A stretch of DNA of 64,000 nucleotides, from NCBI RefSeq assembly GCF_004310685.1, contig NZ_SISG01000001.1, positions 2,604,001-2,668,000 on the forward strand. Reading direction: 5' to 3'. Numbering within the stretch: the first letter of the stretch is position 1; every line of letters starts with the position of its first letter. This document shows positions 33,911-43,042 of this stretch, piece after piece. Below the pieces are notes generated by a model. The model did not search any database. It had not been told where the DNA came from and saw only the letters and a program-made list of their open reading frames with translations. The position numbers and the translations under genes were made by a program. Origin of the DNA: Glaciihabitans arcticus (GTDB taxonomy: Bacteria > Actinomycetota > Actinomycetes > Actinomycetales > Microbacteriaceae).

Positions 33911-35482
33911 TCAGGCGCCGGAGGCCTCGAGCACGGCCATCGCCGCGTTGTGGCCACCGATTCCGCTGACGCCTCCGCCGCGCTGGGCGCCCGCTCCGCA
34001 GAGCAGGATGCGAGAGTGCACCGTCGCGACACCCCAGCGCTGCGCCGGGGTTGCGAGGGGAGCGTCATCCTCTGCGAACGGCCAGGCGAGTGGGCCGTGG
34101 AAGATGTTGCCGCCGGGCAGGTGCAGTGCAGCCTCGAGGTCGAGAGTCGTTTTGGTCTCGATCGTGGGATTGCCGGACGCATCCCGAAGCAGCAGTGGCT
34201 CGATCGGCTCGGCAAGCACGGAGTTCAGGGATGCCAGCACGGCGCCCTCGAGTTCGTCCCGGCGCGCGTCGTTCTCATCGGGGTCGATGAGCCGATGCGG
34301 GGCGTGCAGTCCGAACACGGTGAGCGTCTGCGCGCCGCTTGCCCGCAGCTCGGGGGAGAGGATGGTCGGATCGGTGAGCGAGTGGCAGTAGATCTCGCAC
34401 GGCAGGGGATCGGGCACGCCGCCACCCGACGCCGCGTCGTACGCCGAAGACAGCTGGGACCAGGTCTCGTTGATGTGGAAAGTGCCGCCAAAGGCCGCAG
34501 CCGGGTCGACGCTCGAGTCGCGCAGCCGGGGCAGTCGCGAGAGGAGGAGGTTGACCTTGACCTGGGCACCTTCGGGCTTTTCGGAGGTCTCGGCAGGCTC
34601 GACCACCGACATCAACGAAGCCAGCACCCACGGCGCCACGTTCGCGAGCACGAAGTCGCCGGCTACCTCACAAGAAGAGTCCGCGGAAACGTATGTGACC
34701 AGCCCGTCCGGGTCGATCGCCGTAACCTCGGCCGAGGTGCGAATGACCGCACCCGCCGCCCGCGCCGCGTTGTACAGCTCGCCCGAGACGGCGCCCATGC
34801 CGCCGACCGGAACATCCCAGTCGCCGGTTCCGCCGCCGATCACGTGGTACAGGAAGCACCTATTGCCGGCGAGAGTCTCGTCGACGTTGGGGGCGAACGT
34901 GCCGATGAGCGCGTCGGTCAGCACGACCCCCCGCACGACGTCGTTGGCGAACGTGTTCTGGATGACCTCGCCCACCGGCCGCTCGATGAACGCGTCCCAT
35001 GCGCTCGCGTCGTTCACCGCGCGACGCGCCTCGCTGCGCGTCAGCAGCGGTTCGGTGACTGTCGGGAACAGCGTGCGCGCCAGGTTGCCCGTGGATTCGT
35101 AGAACGATTCCCACGCTTCGGCGTCGGCCGAGGCGCCGAGCGCGTCGAACGACTCCCGGGTTGATGAGGGGGAACCGTTGTCGACGAGCAGCCCGAGGTC
35201 GCTGCCCGGATCCGGAGTGTACGAGGAGTAGCGGCGGCGCGAGAGCTGAACGCGCAGCCCGAGGTCGGTGATGATGCGCTTCGGGAGCAGCGAGACGAGG
35301 TAGGAGTAGCGGGAGAGCCGGGCATCCAGACCCTCGAATGCCTGGGCTGAGACGGCCGCACCGCCGACGTAGGCGAGCCGCTCGAGCAGCAGGACCGACT
35401 TGCCAGCCTGGGCGAGGTAGGCGGCGGCGGTCAGGCCGTTGTGCCCGCCGCCGACGATGACCACGTCGAAGCGCTCGGTCAT
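33911..35482 (-). CDS. Phytoene desaturase-like FAD oxidoreductase (PYROXD2-type)
   Basis: A 523-aa protein. The N-terminal dinucleotide fold VVIVGGGHNGLTAAAYLAQAGKSV is followed by LLERLAYVGGAA. A C-terminal FAD segment (HSRILLCGAGAQRGGGVSGI) with GGHNAAMAVLE closes the protein. The family is shared by carotenoid desaturases and PYROXD2. No other carotenoid genes are present, so the PYROXD2-like branch is more likely. The start is placed at MTERFDVV, where it overlaps the marR stop (ATGA). It is the second gene of a two-gene operon. Confidence 0.87.
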   Translation of the reverse strand: MTERFDVVIVGGGHNGLTAAAYLAQAGKSVLLLERLAYVGGAAVSAQAFEGLDARLSRYSYLVSLLPKRIITDLGLRVQLSRRRYSSYTPDPGSDLGLLVDNGSPSSTRESFDALGASADAEAWESFYESTGNLARTLFPTVTEPLLTRSEARRAVNDASAWDAFIERPVGEVIQNTFANDVVRGVVLTDALIGTFAPNVDETLAGNRCFLYHVIGGGTGDWDVPVGGMGAVSGELYNAARAAGAVIRTSAEVTAIDPDGLVTYVSADSSCEVAGDFVLANVAPWVLASLMSVVEPAETSEKPEGAQVKVNLLLSRLPRLRDSSVDPAAAFGGTFHINETWSQLSSAYDAASGGGVPDPLPCEIYCHSLTDPTILSPELRASGAQTLTVFGLHAPHRLIDPDENDARRDELEGAVLASLNSVLAEPIEPLLLRDASGNPTIETKTTLDLEAALHLPGGNIFHGPLAWPFAEDDAPLATPAQRWGVATVHSRILLCGAGAQRGGGVSGIGGHNAAMAVLEASGA

Positions 35483-35952
35483 GGCTCGTCGTCGCATTCG
35501 GGCGGGTCGATGGTGGCGATCACACGCTGCGAGGCGCGTTCCATGACCTCGAGTTCGTCGGGCGTGAGCACGTCGAAGAAGTATTGCCGGATCGCCGTCG
35601 AGTGGTCGCGCATCGCGCCGAGCACCGCCCGGCTGCCGTCGGCGGTGAGGGCGATCCAGGTGCCGCGCCCGTCGGTGTCGCAATCGCGCCGCTCGACGAG
35701 GCCGCGCTTCTCCATGCGGGTCACCTGGTGCGAGAGGCGGCTTTTCTCCCAGCCGAGGGATGACGCGAACTCGCGTGCCCGCAACTGCCGCTCGGGTGTG
35801 CCGAACAGTGTGATGAGAATCTCGTAGTCGGGGCTGGAGATGCCGGACTCCTGCTGGAGCCGCTTCTCGAGCGCCCGGTCGAGGTTATTGCGCATGGTGA
35901 TGAATGAACGCCAGGCGTCCCACTCTGTCGCGCTGACTACGGCTTCGGGCAC
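35479..35952 (-). CDS. MarR-family transcriptional regulator
   Basis: A 157-aa winged-helix protein. DYEILITLFGTPERQLRAREFASSLGWEKSRLSHQVTRMEKRGLVER contains the helix-turn-helix, and DTDGRGTWIALTADG forms the wing. It is translationally coupled to the downstream flavoprotein gene, which it probably controls. The PWEKSRLSHQVTRME recognition pattern is typical of the actinobacterial subfamily with Trp-Glu-Lys. The ligand is unknown. Confidence 0.88.
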   Translation of the reverse strand: MPEAVVSATEWDAWRSFITMRNNLDRALEKRLQQESGISSPDYEILITLFGTPERQLRAREFASSLGWEKSRLSHQVTRMEKRGLVERRDCDTDGRGTWIALTADGSRAVLGAMRDHSTAIRQYFFDVLTPDELEVMERASQRVIATIDPPECDDEP

Positions 35953-35993
35953 GAGTTCATCCTAGGGCGGCGGCGGGTCGCCCCGCCGGGTGT

Positions 35994-36647
35994 TCAGTCG
36001 AGGTGTCGGACCTCGACGGAGTCTGCCAGCGAACGCGTGAGGTACTCGTCGAGGTAGCCGACCACAATGCGCGGGATCTCGTCGAGGAAGAACCTCTCGC
36101 CGTCGGGATTCGTCACAAAGGCACGAGCGGAGAGGCTGTCGATGAGCTCGATGACGACCTCGATGTGCGCGAACAGGTCGTCGCGGTAGCCGACCTCGTA
36201 GCGCTCGACGAACAGGTTTCCGGCAACACGGGCGGCGACCTCGTGGTTGCTCTGCTCGGGGTTGATGAGGTTGGTGGCGATCATGTCGCCGAGGCGCAGC
36301 CAGCGGAAGCCGGGCTCCGTACGGTACATGTCGCTGTACACGTCGATCGCACGACGGATGCCGCGTTCCCACTCGGTCTCCTCCGCAAGTCGCGCGGCGG
36401 CGTTCTCGAGGAAGCGTTCGAGGTTGCGCTTGGCGAGGGCGGCGGCGATCGAGTTGAGGTCGTCGAAGTAGCGGTAGATGCCCGGTCCCGACATTTCGGC
36501 CCGCTTGGCGATCATCGCGATCGACAGGTTTGCGTAGCCGACCTCGTCGATGAGGGCGGCAAGGGAATCGAGGATCAGCTCGAGCCTCTGCTCGCTGCGG
36601 TCCTGTCTGGGCTGCCTGCGCAGAAGGGCGCCGGTTGTCTCGCTCAC
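35994..36647 (-). CDS. TetR-family transcriptional regulator
   Basis: A 217-aa protein. The N-terminal HTH (about residues 20-65: ILDSLAALIDEVGYANLSIAMIAKRAEMSGPGIYRYFDDL) is followed by an all-helical ligand domain. It has a GTG start with a strong AAGGAG. It lies between a LysR gene and the MarR gene on the same strand, with no divergent target, so its regulon cannot be read from context. Confidence 0.88.
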   Translation of the reverse strand: MSETTGALLRRQPRQDRSEQRLELILDSLAALIDEVGYANLSIAMIAKRAEMSGPGIYRYFDDLNSIAAALAKRNLERFLENAAARLAEETEWERGIRRAIDVYSDMYRTEPGFRWLRLGDMIATNLINPEQSNHEVAARVAGNLFVERYEVGYRDDLFAHIEVVIELIDSLSARAFVTNPDGERFFLDEIPRIVVGYLDEYLTRSLADSVEVRHLD

Positions 36648-36702
36648 GATGGGTACTCCTTAGGAACCCCCTGACACTACCCGCTGTTGCGCTTGGCCCC
36701 GA

Positions 36703-37578
36703 CTAACCGATCAAAAAACCGACCGATCTGGCGAGAATCTCGCGGACGGCTAAAATGCTCGGTCGCGAACGGCTGGCCTGGCGCACCGAGGTGAAGACGG
36801 TGCGCGTCGGAGCCCCGTCGAGCCGGTGCAGGCCGACGCTCGGCGGGCGTCCACCCCAGACCAGGTCGGGCAGCAGGGCGACGGCGTTGCCCGATTCCAC
36901 GAGTCGGATGTGCGCCTGCAGGTCGGCGGTCTCGAACCGCACGTCGGGCTCAAAGCCGGCCTGGCGGCAGCGCTGCTCGGCCCAATGGCGACTCGCCGTA
37001 CCGCGCGGTTCCATCACCCACGCCTTTGTCGAGGCCTCGAGCAGGGAAGCCGCGCCGCCCAGCCGCAGCTCGTCCTCGCACAGCGCCACCCGGTCGAGGT
37101 CGGGCTGGTGCGGGGCGGCGTGGCCGGGGTACTGCTCGGCGATGACGAGGTCGAACTCACGCGCCCATACCTCGAACAGCGCACTCTCCGGCTCGCGCTG
37201 CACGATCTCGACGCGCAGCGCCGGGTACTCCGCGGCGAGCAGCGTCAGTGACTGCGGGATGATGCCGAGGGCTGCCGACTGGAACACCGCGAGGCGCACG
37301 GTGCCGGTCACCTCGGTGAGCGAGGACTCCAGTTCCGCCTCCATCAGTTCCAGCTTCTCGAGCAGCTGTGTGGTGTGACCGATCAGCACCTCGGCCTGGG
37401 GGGTGAGCTGCACCCGGCGGCCTGATTTGACCAGCAGCGGCACACCCGCTTCCGCTTCGAGCAGCGCGAGCTGCTGAGACACCGAGGAGGGACTGTACGA
37501 CAGCGCCTCGGCGACGGCCGTGATCGTGCCGCGCATGGCGAGTTCGCGTAGCAGGCGCAGTCGGCGGATGTCGAGCAC
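36703..37578 (-). CDS. LysR-family regulator, probable regulator of putA
   Basis: A 291-aa protein. The N-terminal HTH is LRLLRELAMRGTITAVAEALSYSPSSVSQQLALLEAEAG. The C-terminal periplasmic-binding-like domain contains GTVRLAVFQSA and PALRVEIVQREPESAL. It is divergent from putA across 123 bp. PutA here lacks the ribbon-helix-helix repressor domain of enteric PutA, so an external regulator is needed and this LysR is the obvious candidate. Direct control is inference from the layout. Confidence 0.88.
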   Translation of the reverse strand: MLDIRRLRLLRELAMRGTITAVAEALSYSPSSVSQQLALLEAEAGVPLLVKSGRRVQLTPQAEVLIGHTTQLLEKLELMEAELESSLTEVTGTVRLAVFQSAALGIIPQSLTLLAAEYPALRVEIVQREPESALFEVWAREFDLVIAEQYPGHAAPHQPDLDRVALCEDELRLGGAASLLEASTKAWVMEPRGTASRHWAEQRCRQAGFEPDVRFETADLQAHIRLVESGNAVALLPDLVWGGRPPSVGLHRLDGAPTRTVFTSVRQASRSRPSILAVREILARSVGFLIG

Positions 37579-37599
37579 GGGGCATCCCTTCGTTCGGTT

Positions 37600-37618
37600 G
37601 CACTTAACAGTATTGTGC
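37600..37618. promoter_or_regulatory. GCAC-N11-GTGC dyad, candidate LysR site
   Basis: GCAC (37600-37603) and GTGC (37615-37618) flank 11 AT-richer bases in the lysR-putA intergenic region, 21 bp from the lysR start. LysR-type sites commonly take the form T-N11-A with a short dyad. It could serve autorepression and activation of putA. Confidence 0.45.
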
Positions 37619-37701
37619 GTAAAGCATCGCTTTTGCTACAGGGTTGCGAGGAGGACACTGGGATTCGACCCGCGTTCCTCTCCAGCTGGAGGCTTATCCT
37701 C

Positions 37702-40700
37702 ATGAGCATGTCCCCCGAACAGTTCAGCTCCACCCTCTCCTCGGGCGACCTCGCCGACGAGACGGTTGCCACGGTCCGCCGCTGGCTCGAGGAGAGCGCA
37801 GGCGCCAAGGCCGACCCGAGCGCCGAGCGTCTCGCGGGAGTGCTCAAGGATCCCCGCGGCCTCGAGTTCACCATCGGCTTCGTCGACCGGGTCGTGCGCC
37901 CCGACGACCTGCGGGTCGCCGCCCGCAACCTCGAGCGCCTGAGCCGCATCGTGCCCGCGTTCCTGCCCTGGTACCTGCGCTTCGCGATCGTGCTCGGCGG
38001 CGGGTTCGCCGTGCTGTTCCCGTGGCCCATCGTGCCGATCGCCCGCTGGGTGCTGCGTCGCATGGTCGGCCACCTGGTGATCGACGCGACGCCGGAGCGG
38101 CTGGACAAGACGCTGTCGGGGCTGCGAGCCAGGGGCATCCGCCTGAATCTGAACCTGCTCGGCGAGGCGGTACTCGGCGACGACGAGGCCGACCGCCGCC
38201 TGGCCGGCACCCGTGACCTGCTGGCTCGGGATGACGTCGACTACGTGTCGATCAAGGTCTCGTCGGTGGTCAGCCAGCTTTCGATGTGGGCCTTCGACGA
38301 GACCGTCGAGCGCGTTGTCGAGCGCCTGACCCCGCTCTATGAGCTCGCGGCCACCTCGCCCTCGGCGAAGTTCATCAACCTCGACATGGAGGAGTTCCGC
38401 GACCTCGACCTCACCGTCACCGTCTTCAAGAAACTGCTCGAGAAACCACAGCTCATGAAGCTCGAGGGGGGCATCGTGCTGCAGGCGTACCTGCCGGATG
38501 CGCTCGGCGCCCTGCAGGACCTCACCACCTGGGCGACGGCTCGTCGCGCGGCCGGCGGTGCGGGTATCAAGGTGCGCGTGGTGAAGGGAGCCAACCTCGC
38601 GATGGAGCACGTCGACGCGACCATGCACGACTGGCCGCTCGCGACCTATGGCACCAAGCAGGACACCGACACCAACTACAAGCGTGTGCTCGACTGGGCG
38701 TTCACGCCCGAGCGCACCGACGCCGTGCGCATCGGCATCGCCGGCCACAACCTGTTCGACGCGGCGTTCGCCTGGCTGCTCGCGAAGGCGCGCCACGTCG
38801 AGAATCGGGTCGAGTTCGAGATGCTGCAGGGCATGGCGACCGGCCAGGCTGAGGCGGTCAAGCGCGACGTCGGCGGGCTTCTTCTGTACACGCCGGTCGT
38901 GCACCCGCGTGAGTTCGACTCCGCGATCAGCTACCTGATCCGTCGCCTCGAGGAGAACGCGAGCCCCGAGAACTTCATGTCGGGCGTCTTCGAGCTGGCG
39001 ACCAGCGAGCACGTGTTCGCCCGTGAACGCGATCGCTTCCTCGCCTCGCTGCAGGCTTTGGATGCCACTGTCCCCGCCTCCAACCGCGTGCAGAGCCGAG
39101 CCGAGCCGTCCTCCCCTTCGGCGGTCTCCGGATTCCACAATGAACCCGACACCGACCCGGCCATCGCCGTGAACCGGGCCTGGGGCCGCCGCGTGCTCGA
39201 GCGCAGTGTCTCATCCACTCTCGGTGCCGGCTCGATCGCCGCAGCCCGCGTCTCGGATGAAGCGACGCTCGAAGCCCGGATCGCCTCCACACTCGCCGCG
39301 GCCGACCGCTGGGCTGCGCTTCCGAGCGCGGAGCGCGCGCAGATCCTGCACGACGCGGGCGACGTGCTCGCAGCGTTCCGCGGCCGCCTCATCGAGGTCA
39401 TGGCTTCGGAGACCGGCAAGACCATCGCCGAGGGTGACGTGGAGGTCAGTGAGGCGGTCGACTTCGCCCGCTACTACGCGGCCCGCTCGCTCGAGCTGGA
39501 TTCGATCGCGGGGGCGCGCTTCGTGCCGTCCCGCCTGGTGGTTGTGACGCCGCCGTGGAACTTCCCGGTCGCCATCCCCGCGGGGTCGGTGCTTGCAGCG
39601 CTCGCCTCGGGCTCCGGCGTGATCATCAAGCCCGCCGGTCTCGCCAAGCGCAGCGGCGCGGTTATGGTCGAGGCCCTGTGGGAGGCCGGTGTTCCGCGCG
39701 ACCTGCTCACCCTTGTCGACCTCGAGGAGCGCGAGCTCGGGCGCGAGCTGGTGTCGCACCCGGCCGTCGACCGCGTCATCCTCACCGGAGGCTGGGAGAC
39801 GGCGGAGCTGTTCCGCTCCTTCCGCCCCGACCTGCCGCTGCTCGCCGAGACGAGCGGCAAGAACGCGATCATCGTCACCCCCTCGGCCGACCTCGACCTG
39901 GCCGCCGCCGACGTGGTGCGCAGTGCTTTCGGTCACGCCGGCCAGAAGTGCTCGGCCGCGTCGCTCGTGATCCTCGTCGGCTCGGTCGCGAAGTCGGAGC
40001 GCTTCCGTCGCCAGCTGATCGATTCGGTCGGCACACTCCGAGTCGGGCTGCCGCAGGACCCGCTCTCCCAGATGGGTCCAATCATCGAACCCGCGCACGG
40101 CAAGCTGCTGCGCGCACTCACCACCCTCGAGGAGGGCGAGTCGTGGCTGGTCAAGCCGCGCCAGCTCGACGACACCGGAGCACTCTGGTCGCCGGGCGTG
40201 CGCGAGGGCGTTGCACCGCACAGTGACTTCCATCTGACTGAGTTCTTCGGTCCCGTACTCGGCATCATGACCGCGGATAACCTCACCGAGGCGCTCGAGC
40301 TGCAGAACGCCAGTGCGTACGGCCTGACTGCGGGCATCCACTCGCTCGATGCGGACGAGGTCAGCCAGTGGCTCGAGAACGTCGACGCGGGCAACCTCTA
40401 TGTGAACCGCGGAATCACGGGTGCGATCGTGCAGCGCCAGCCGTTCGGTGGCTGGAAGCGTTCGACCGTTGGGCCGGGCGCGAAGGCCGGCGGGCCGAAC
40501 TACCTGATGACGCTGGGCAGCTGGGAGCCGCGTGCCGCGGAGTACGGCGAGGACCTGCGCCTCGATGGGCTGTCCCGTCCGGTCGCCTCGGTGCTGAAGC
40601 ATGCGCAGAGCGGGATCCCGTTTGAAGACTTCGATTTCGCCCGCCAGGGTGCGGAGAGCGACGAGCGCGCGTGGACGGCCGAGTTCGGTGCCGCCCGCGA

Positions 40701-41178
40701 CGTGTCGAATCTCGAGGTGGAGCGCAACGTGTTCCGTTACCGCGCTGTTCCGGTCGCCCTGCGGTTGGCCGAGGGCGCGCCGCTCGGTGCACTCGTGCGC
40801 CTGCTCGCGGCGGCGGCCCGTGCCGGCTCCGCTGTCACGGTGTCGAGCGCAGTTCCGCTGCCGGCGACGCTCGTGGCGCAGTTCGGCGGAGCGGTTCCGC
40901 CGGTCGAGGTGCTCGAGTCGATTGTCGAATCGGATGCCGCATTCCTCACCCGTGCCGCAACCGGTGGTGTCACGGCTCATCGCGTGCGGCTCATCGGTGG
41001 GGACGCTGCCGCGCTCGCCGCCGCACTCAAGGGGAGCTGCGACGTCGCGATCTACTCCGGCCCGGTCACGACCGCCGGTCGGGTCGAGCTGCTGGCCTTC
41101 GTGCACGAGCAGGCCGTCACGATCACCGCGCACCGTTTCGGCAACCCCGATCCGGCCATGATGGCGCTCAAGGTCTGA
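37702..41178 (+). CDS. putA: Bifunctional proline dehydrogenase / P5C dehydrogenase
   Basis: An 1158-aa enzyme oxidising proline to glutamate. Residues about 130-470 form the FAD barrel (RGIRLNLNLLGEAVLGDDEA, FINLDMEEFRDLDLT, EMLQGMATGQ). Residues about 520-940 form the aldehyde dehydrogenase with PPWNFPVAIP, AETSGKNA and catalytic Cys750 in AGQKCSAAS. The last 200 residues are the extra ALDH-like C-terminal domain of long PutAs (ERNVFRYRAVPVAL). There is no ribbon-helix-helix domain, and an unusual hydrophobic stretch lies at 92-115. ATG 37702 with CTGGAGG was chosen over the longer frame. It also consumes glutamate semialdehyde from RocD. Confidence 0.95.
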   Translation: MSMSPEQFSSTLSSGDLADETVATVRRWLEESAGAKADPSAERLAGVLKDPRGLEFTIGFVDRVVRPDDLRVAARNLERLSRIVPAFLPWYLRFAIVLGGGFAVLFPWPIVPIARWVLRRMVGHLVIDATPERLDKTLSGLRARGIRLNLNLLGEAVLGDDEADRRLAGTRDLLARDDVDYVSIKVSSVVSQLSMWAFDETVERVVERLTPLYELAATSPSAKFINLDMEEFRDLDLTVTVFKKLLEKPQLMKLEGGIVLQAYLPDALGALQDLTTWATARRAAGGAGIKVRVVKGANLAMEHVDATMHDWPLATYGTKQDTDTNYKRVLDWAFTPERTDAVRIGIAGHNLFDAAFAWLLAKARHVENRVEFEMLQGMATGQAEAVKRDVGGLLLYTPVVHPREFDSAISYLIRRLEENASPENFMSGVFELATSEHVFARERDRFLASLQALDATVPASNRVQSRAEPSSPSAVSGFHNEPDTDPAIAVNRAWGRRVLERSVSSTLGAGSIAAARVSDEATLEARIASTLAAADRWAALPSAERAQILHDAGDVLAAFRGRLIEVMASETGKTIAEGDVEVSEAVDFARYYAARSLELDSIAGARFVPSRLVVVTPPWNFPVAIPAGSVLAALASGSGVIIKPAGLAKRSGAVMVEALWEAGVPRDLLTLVDLEERELGRELVSHPAVDRVILTGGWETAELFRSFRPDLPLLAETSGKNAIIVTPSADLDLAAADVVRSAFGHAGQKCSAASLVILVGSVAKSERFRRQLIDSVGTLRVGLPQDPLSQMGPIIEPAHGKLLRALTTLEEGESWLVKPRQLDDTGALWSPGVREGVAPHSDFHLTEFFGPVLGIMTADNLTEALELQNASAYGLTAGIHSLDADEVSQWLENVDAGNLYVNRGITGAIVQRQPFGGWKRSTVGPGAKAGGPNYLMTLGSWEPRAAEYGEDLRLDGLSRPVASVLKHAQSGIPFEDFDFARQGAESDERAWTAEFGAARDVSNLEVERNVFRYRAVPVALRLAEGAPLGALVRLLAAAARAGSAVTVSSAVPLPATLVAQFGGAVPPVEVLESIVESDAAFLTRAATGGVTAHRVRLIGGDAAALAAALKGSCDVAIYSGPVTTAGRVELLAFVHEQAVTITAHRFGNPDPAMMALKV

Positions 41179-41202
41179 TCTCTTTCGCTGATTCCTGTCT
41201 TC

Positions 41203-41288
41203 GCTGATTGAGTAAGGCGCTCTGGCGCCTGTATCGAAATCCGACTTGCGCGGTTTCGATACGGCAGCGGGCGGCCTACTCAACCAGC
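41203..41288. repeat. REP-like palindromic repeat, copy 2 (complete)
   Basis: Outer arms GCTGATTGAGTAaGGC and GCCTACTCAACCAGC and inner arms GTATCGAAATC and GGTTTCGATAC form a long hairpin 24 bp after putA. The same modules occur at 27652 (half) and 44794 (complete). It resembles the extragenic palindromes of other Microbacteriaceae. Confidence 0.82.
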
Positions 41289-41319
41289 GTCCCGTCGACA
41301 CTCTGCCTGTGCGAATTCC

Positions 41320-41359
41320 GTATCCCAACTCTTCCTTACCTAAAGAGGAATTGGGATAC
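41320..41359. repeat. 40-bp imperfect palindrome
   Basis: GTATCCCAA (41320-41328) pairs with TTGGGATAC (41351-41359). Inside, a further partial stem runs with only a few mismatches to a tiny loop near ACC/TAA. It is AT-richer than its surroundings and lies 32 bp after the REP-like copy. It could be a second repeat family or a terminator. I see no other copy here. Confidence 0.5.
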
Positions 41360-41450
41360 CGATTTCGCGGTTGCCAAACCCGTGACGGCGATGGAGAGCA
41401 GCCACGCCGAACCTGTCGACGTGCCGCGCCCATCGGCGTAGCGTTGCGGC

Positions 41451-41618
41451 ATGGCGAATGACCTGCCCAAGCTCGGAGCTCCGGCCATGCGCGCGCTCGC
41501 CGCTGCCGGAATCGAGACGCTCAAGGATCTCCGCGAATATGACCCTGACGAACTTGCACAGCTCCATGGCATCGGCCCGAACGCGTTGAAGGCTATTGCG
41601 GCGGCACTCGGGCGCTAG
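41451..41618 (+). CDS. Small helix-hairpin-helix protein
   Basis: A 55-aa protein. PALRALAAAG-like N-terminal helices lead into [30 protein letters not shown], where GIGPNA is the hairpin of a helix-hairpin-helix motif as in RuvA, LigA and RNA polymerase alpha C-terminal tails. Nonspecific DNA binding is plausible. It stands alone, with CTAG stop bases shared with the convergent ABC ATPase gene. The coding frame is supported by the conserved-looking motif, but expression is unproven. Confidence 0.7.
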   Translation: MANDLPKLGAPAMRALAAAGIETLKDLREYDPDELAQLHGIGPNALKAIAAALGR

Positions 41619-42385
41619 TCGAGCGGGTTGAGGATACGCCGCAGGAACTGCTTCGTGCGCTCCTCGCGGGGGGTCACGAGGATCTGCTCGGGGGCGCCGC
41701 GCTCGACGACGACACCGCCATCCATGAACACGACCTCCGAGGCGACCTGGCGCGCGAAGGCGAGCTCGTGGGTGACGATGACCATGGTCCAGCCATCGTT
41801 CGCCAGCTCGCGGATCACTCCCAACACCTCACCGACGAGCTCGGGATCGAGCGCAGAGGTCGGCTCGTCGAACAGCAGCAGGTCGGGCTTGAGGGCGAGC
41901 GCGCGCACGATTCCCACGCGCTGCTGCTGGCCGCCCGACAGTTCGAACGGGTACGAGTCGCGCTTGTCGGCGAGCCCCACACGCTCGAGCAGGCGTTCGG
42001 CGTCGGCCGTGGCATCCACCACAGAACGCTTCTGAACCTGCACCGGACCCTCGATGACGTTCTCGAGAACCGTCTTGTGCGGAAACAGGTTGAAGTGCTG
42101 GAACACCATCGACGAGCTGTCGCGCAGGGCGAGCAGGTCACGCTTCGACGGATTCGCAGCGAAATCGAGGGTGAGGCCTGAGGCGAAGACGGCGGTGCCA
42201 CCGTCCGGAACCTCGAGGCCGTTGAGGCAGCGCAGCACGGTCGTTTTGCCCGAGCCGGAGGGACCGATCAACGCGATGACCTCGCCGCGGCTCACGGAGA
42301 AGTCGATGCCGCGAAGCACGTGATTGTCACCAAACGACTTCGTCAGGCCGGTGAGGGCGAGCACGGGGGAATCAGTGAGCGACAT
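41615..42385 (-). CDS. Amino-acid ABC transporter ATPase (cystine type)
   Basis: A 256-aa ATPase. Walker [11 protein letters not shown]-loop [16 protein letters not shown], signature LSGGQQQR, Walker [13 protein letters not shown] and the switch His in VTHEL are all intact. Its closest pattern is the polar amino-acid uptake group. It overlaps the permease by 14 bp and forms an operon with the binding protein. Import of cystine is inferred from the binding protein. Confidence 0.92.
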   Translation of the reverse strand: MSLTDSPVLALTGLTKSFGDNHVLRGIDFSVSRGEVIALIGPSGSGKTTVLRCLNGLEVPDGGTAVFASGLTLDFAANPSKRDLLALRDSSSMVFQHFNLFPHKTVLENVIEGPVQVQKRSVVDATADAERLLERVGLADKRDSYPFELSGGQQQRVGIVRALALKPDLLLFDEPTSALDPELVGEVLGVIRELANDGWTMVIVTHELAFARQVASEVVFMDGGVVVERGAPEQILVTPREERTKQFLRRILNPLD

Positions 42386-43037
42386 AGCGATCCAGTCTCT
42401 TCTCCAGCACGTTCTGGCCGCTCGACAGGGCGAGGCAGATGACCCAGTAGATGACTGCGGCTTCGGCGTACAGCAGCAGGAACTCGCTCGAGAACGCGGC
42501 GATCTTCTGCGCTTGCTTGAACAGCTCGGTGACGAGGATCAGCGAGGCGAGCGAGGTGTCCTTCACGAGGGAGATGAAGGTGTTCGAGAGCGGCGGCACA
42601 GACACACGAGCGGCCTGCGGCAGGATGATCCGGCGCAGGGTCTGCGCGCGGGACATGCCGATCGTGTGGCCCGCCTCCCACTGGCCCTTGGGCACACTCA
42701 GGATCGCGGCGCGGATCACTTCCGCGGCATATCCGCCCACGTTGATCGCGAACGCGATGATGGCGCTCGGCCACGGGTCGATCTTGATGCCGATCGAGGG
42801 CAGGCCGTAGAAGATCACGAACAACTGCACAAGCAGGGGAGTACCGCGCACAAGGGAGATGTAGACGCGAGCCGCTCCGGAGAGCACCCGATTGCGCGAG
42901 AGGCGCGCCAGGGCGATCCCCAACGCGATCACCAGTCCGAGAGCGAAGCTGGCGAGCGCGAGGGGGATCGTCCCGACGAGAGCGCCCGAGACCAGCGGCC
43001 AGAGCGAACTGACCAGCAGGTCCCAGGTCGATTGCAC
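42372..43037 (-). CDS. Amino-acid ABC transporter permease
   Basis: A 221-aa HisM/GlnP-type permease with about five transmembrane helices. The EAA loop [25 protein letters not shown] is the ATPase contact, and [20 protein letters not shown] is typical. It has a GTG start 5 bp after the binding-protein stop. A single permease gene implies a homodimeric channel. Confidence 0.9.
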   Translation of the reverse strand: MQSTWDLLVSSLWPLVSGALVGTIPLALASFALGLVIALGIALARLSRNRVLSGAARVYISLVRGTPLLVQLFVIFYGLPSIGIKIDPWPSAIIAFAINVGGYAAEVIRAAILSVPKGQWEAGHTIGMSRAQTLRRIILPQAARVSVPPLSNTFISLVKDTSLASLILVTELFKQAQKIAAFSSEFLLLYAEAAVIYWVICLALSSGQNVLEKRLDRYVAH

Positions 43038-43042
43038 GAGTA

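Noticed and set aside
33911-35482. Carotenoid phytoene desaturase
   Set aside because: No crtB, crtE or other pathway gene is present and the MarR-linked PYROXD2-like pattern fits better, so a pathway role is not claimed.
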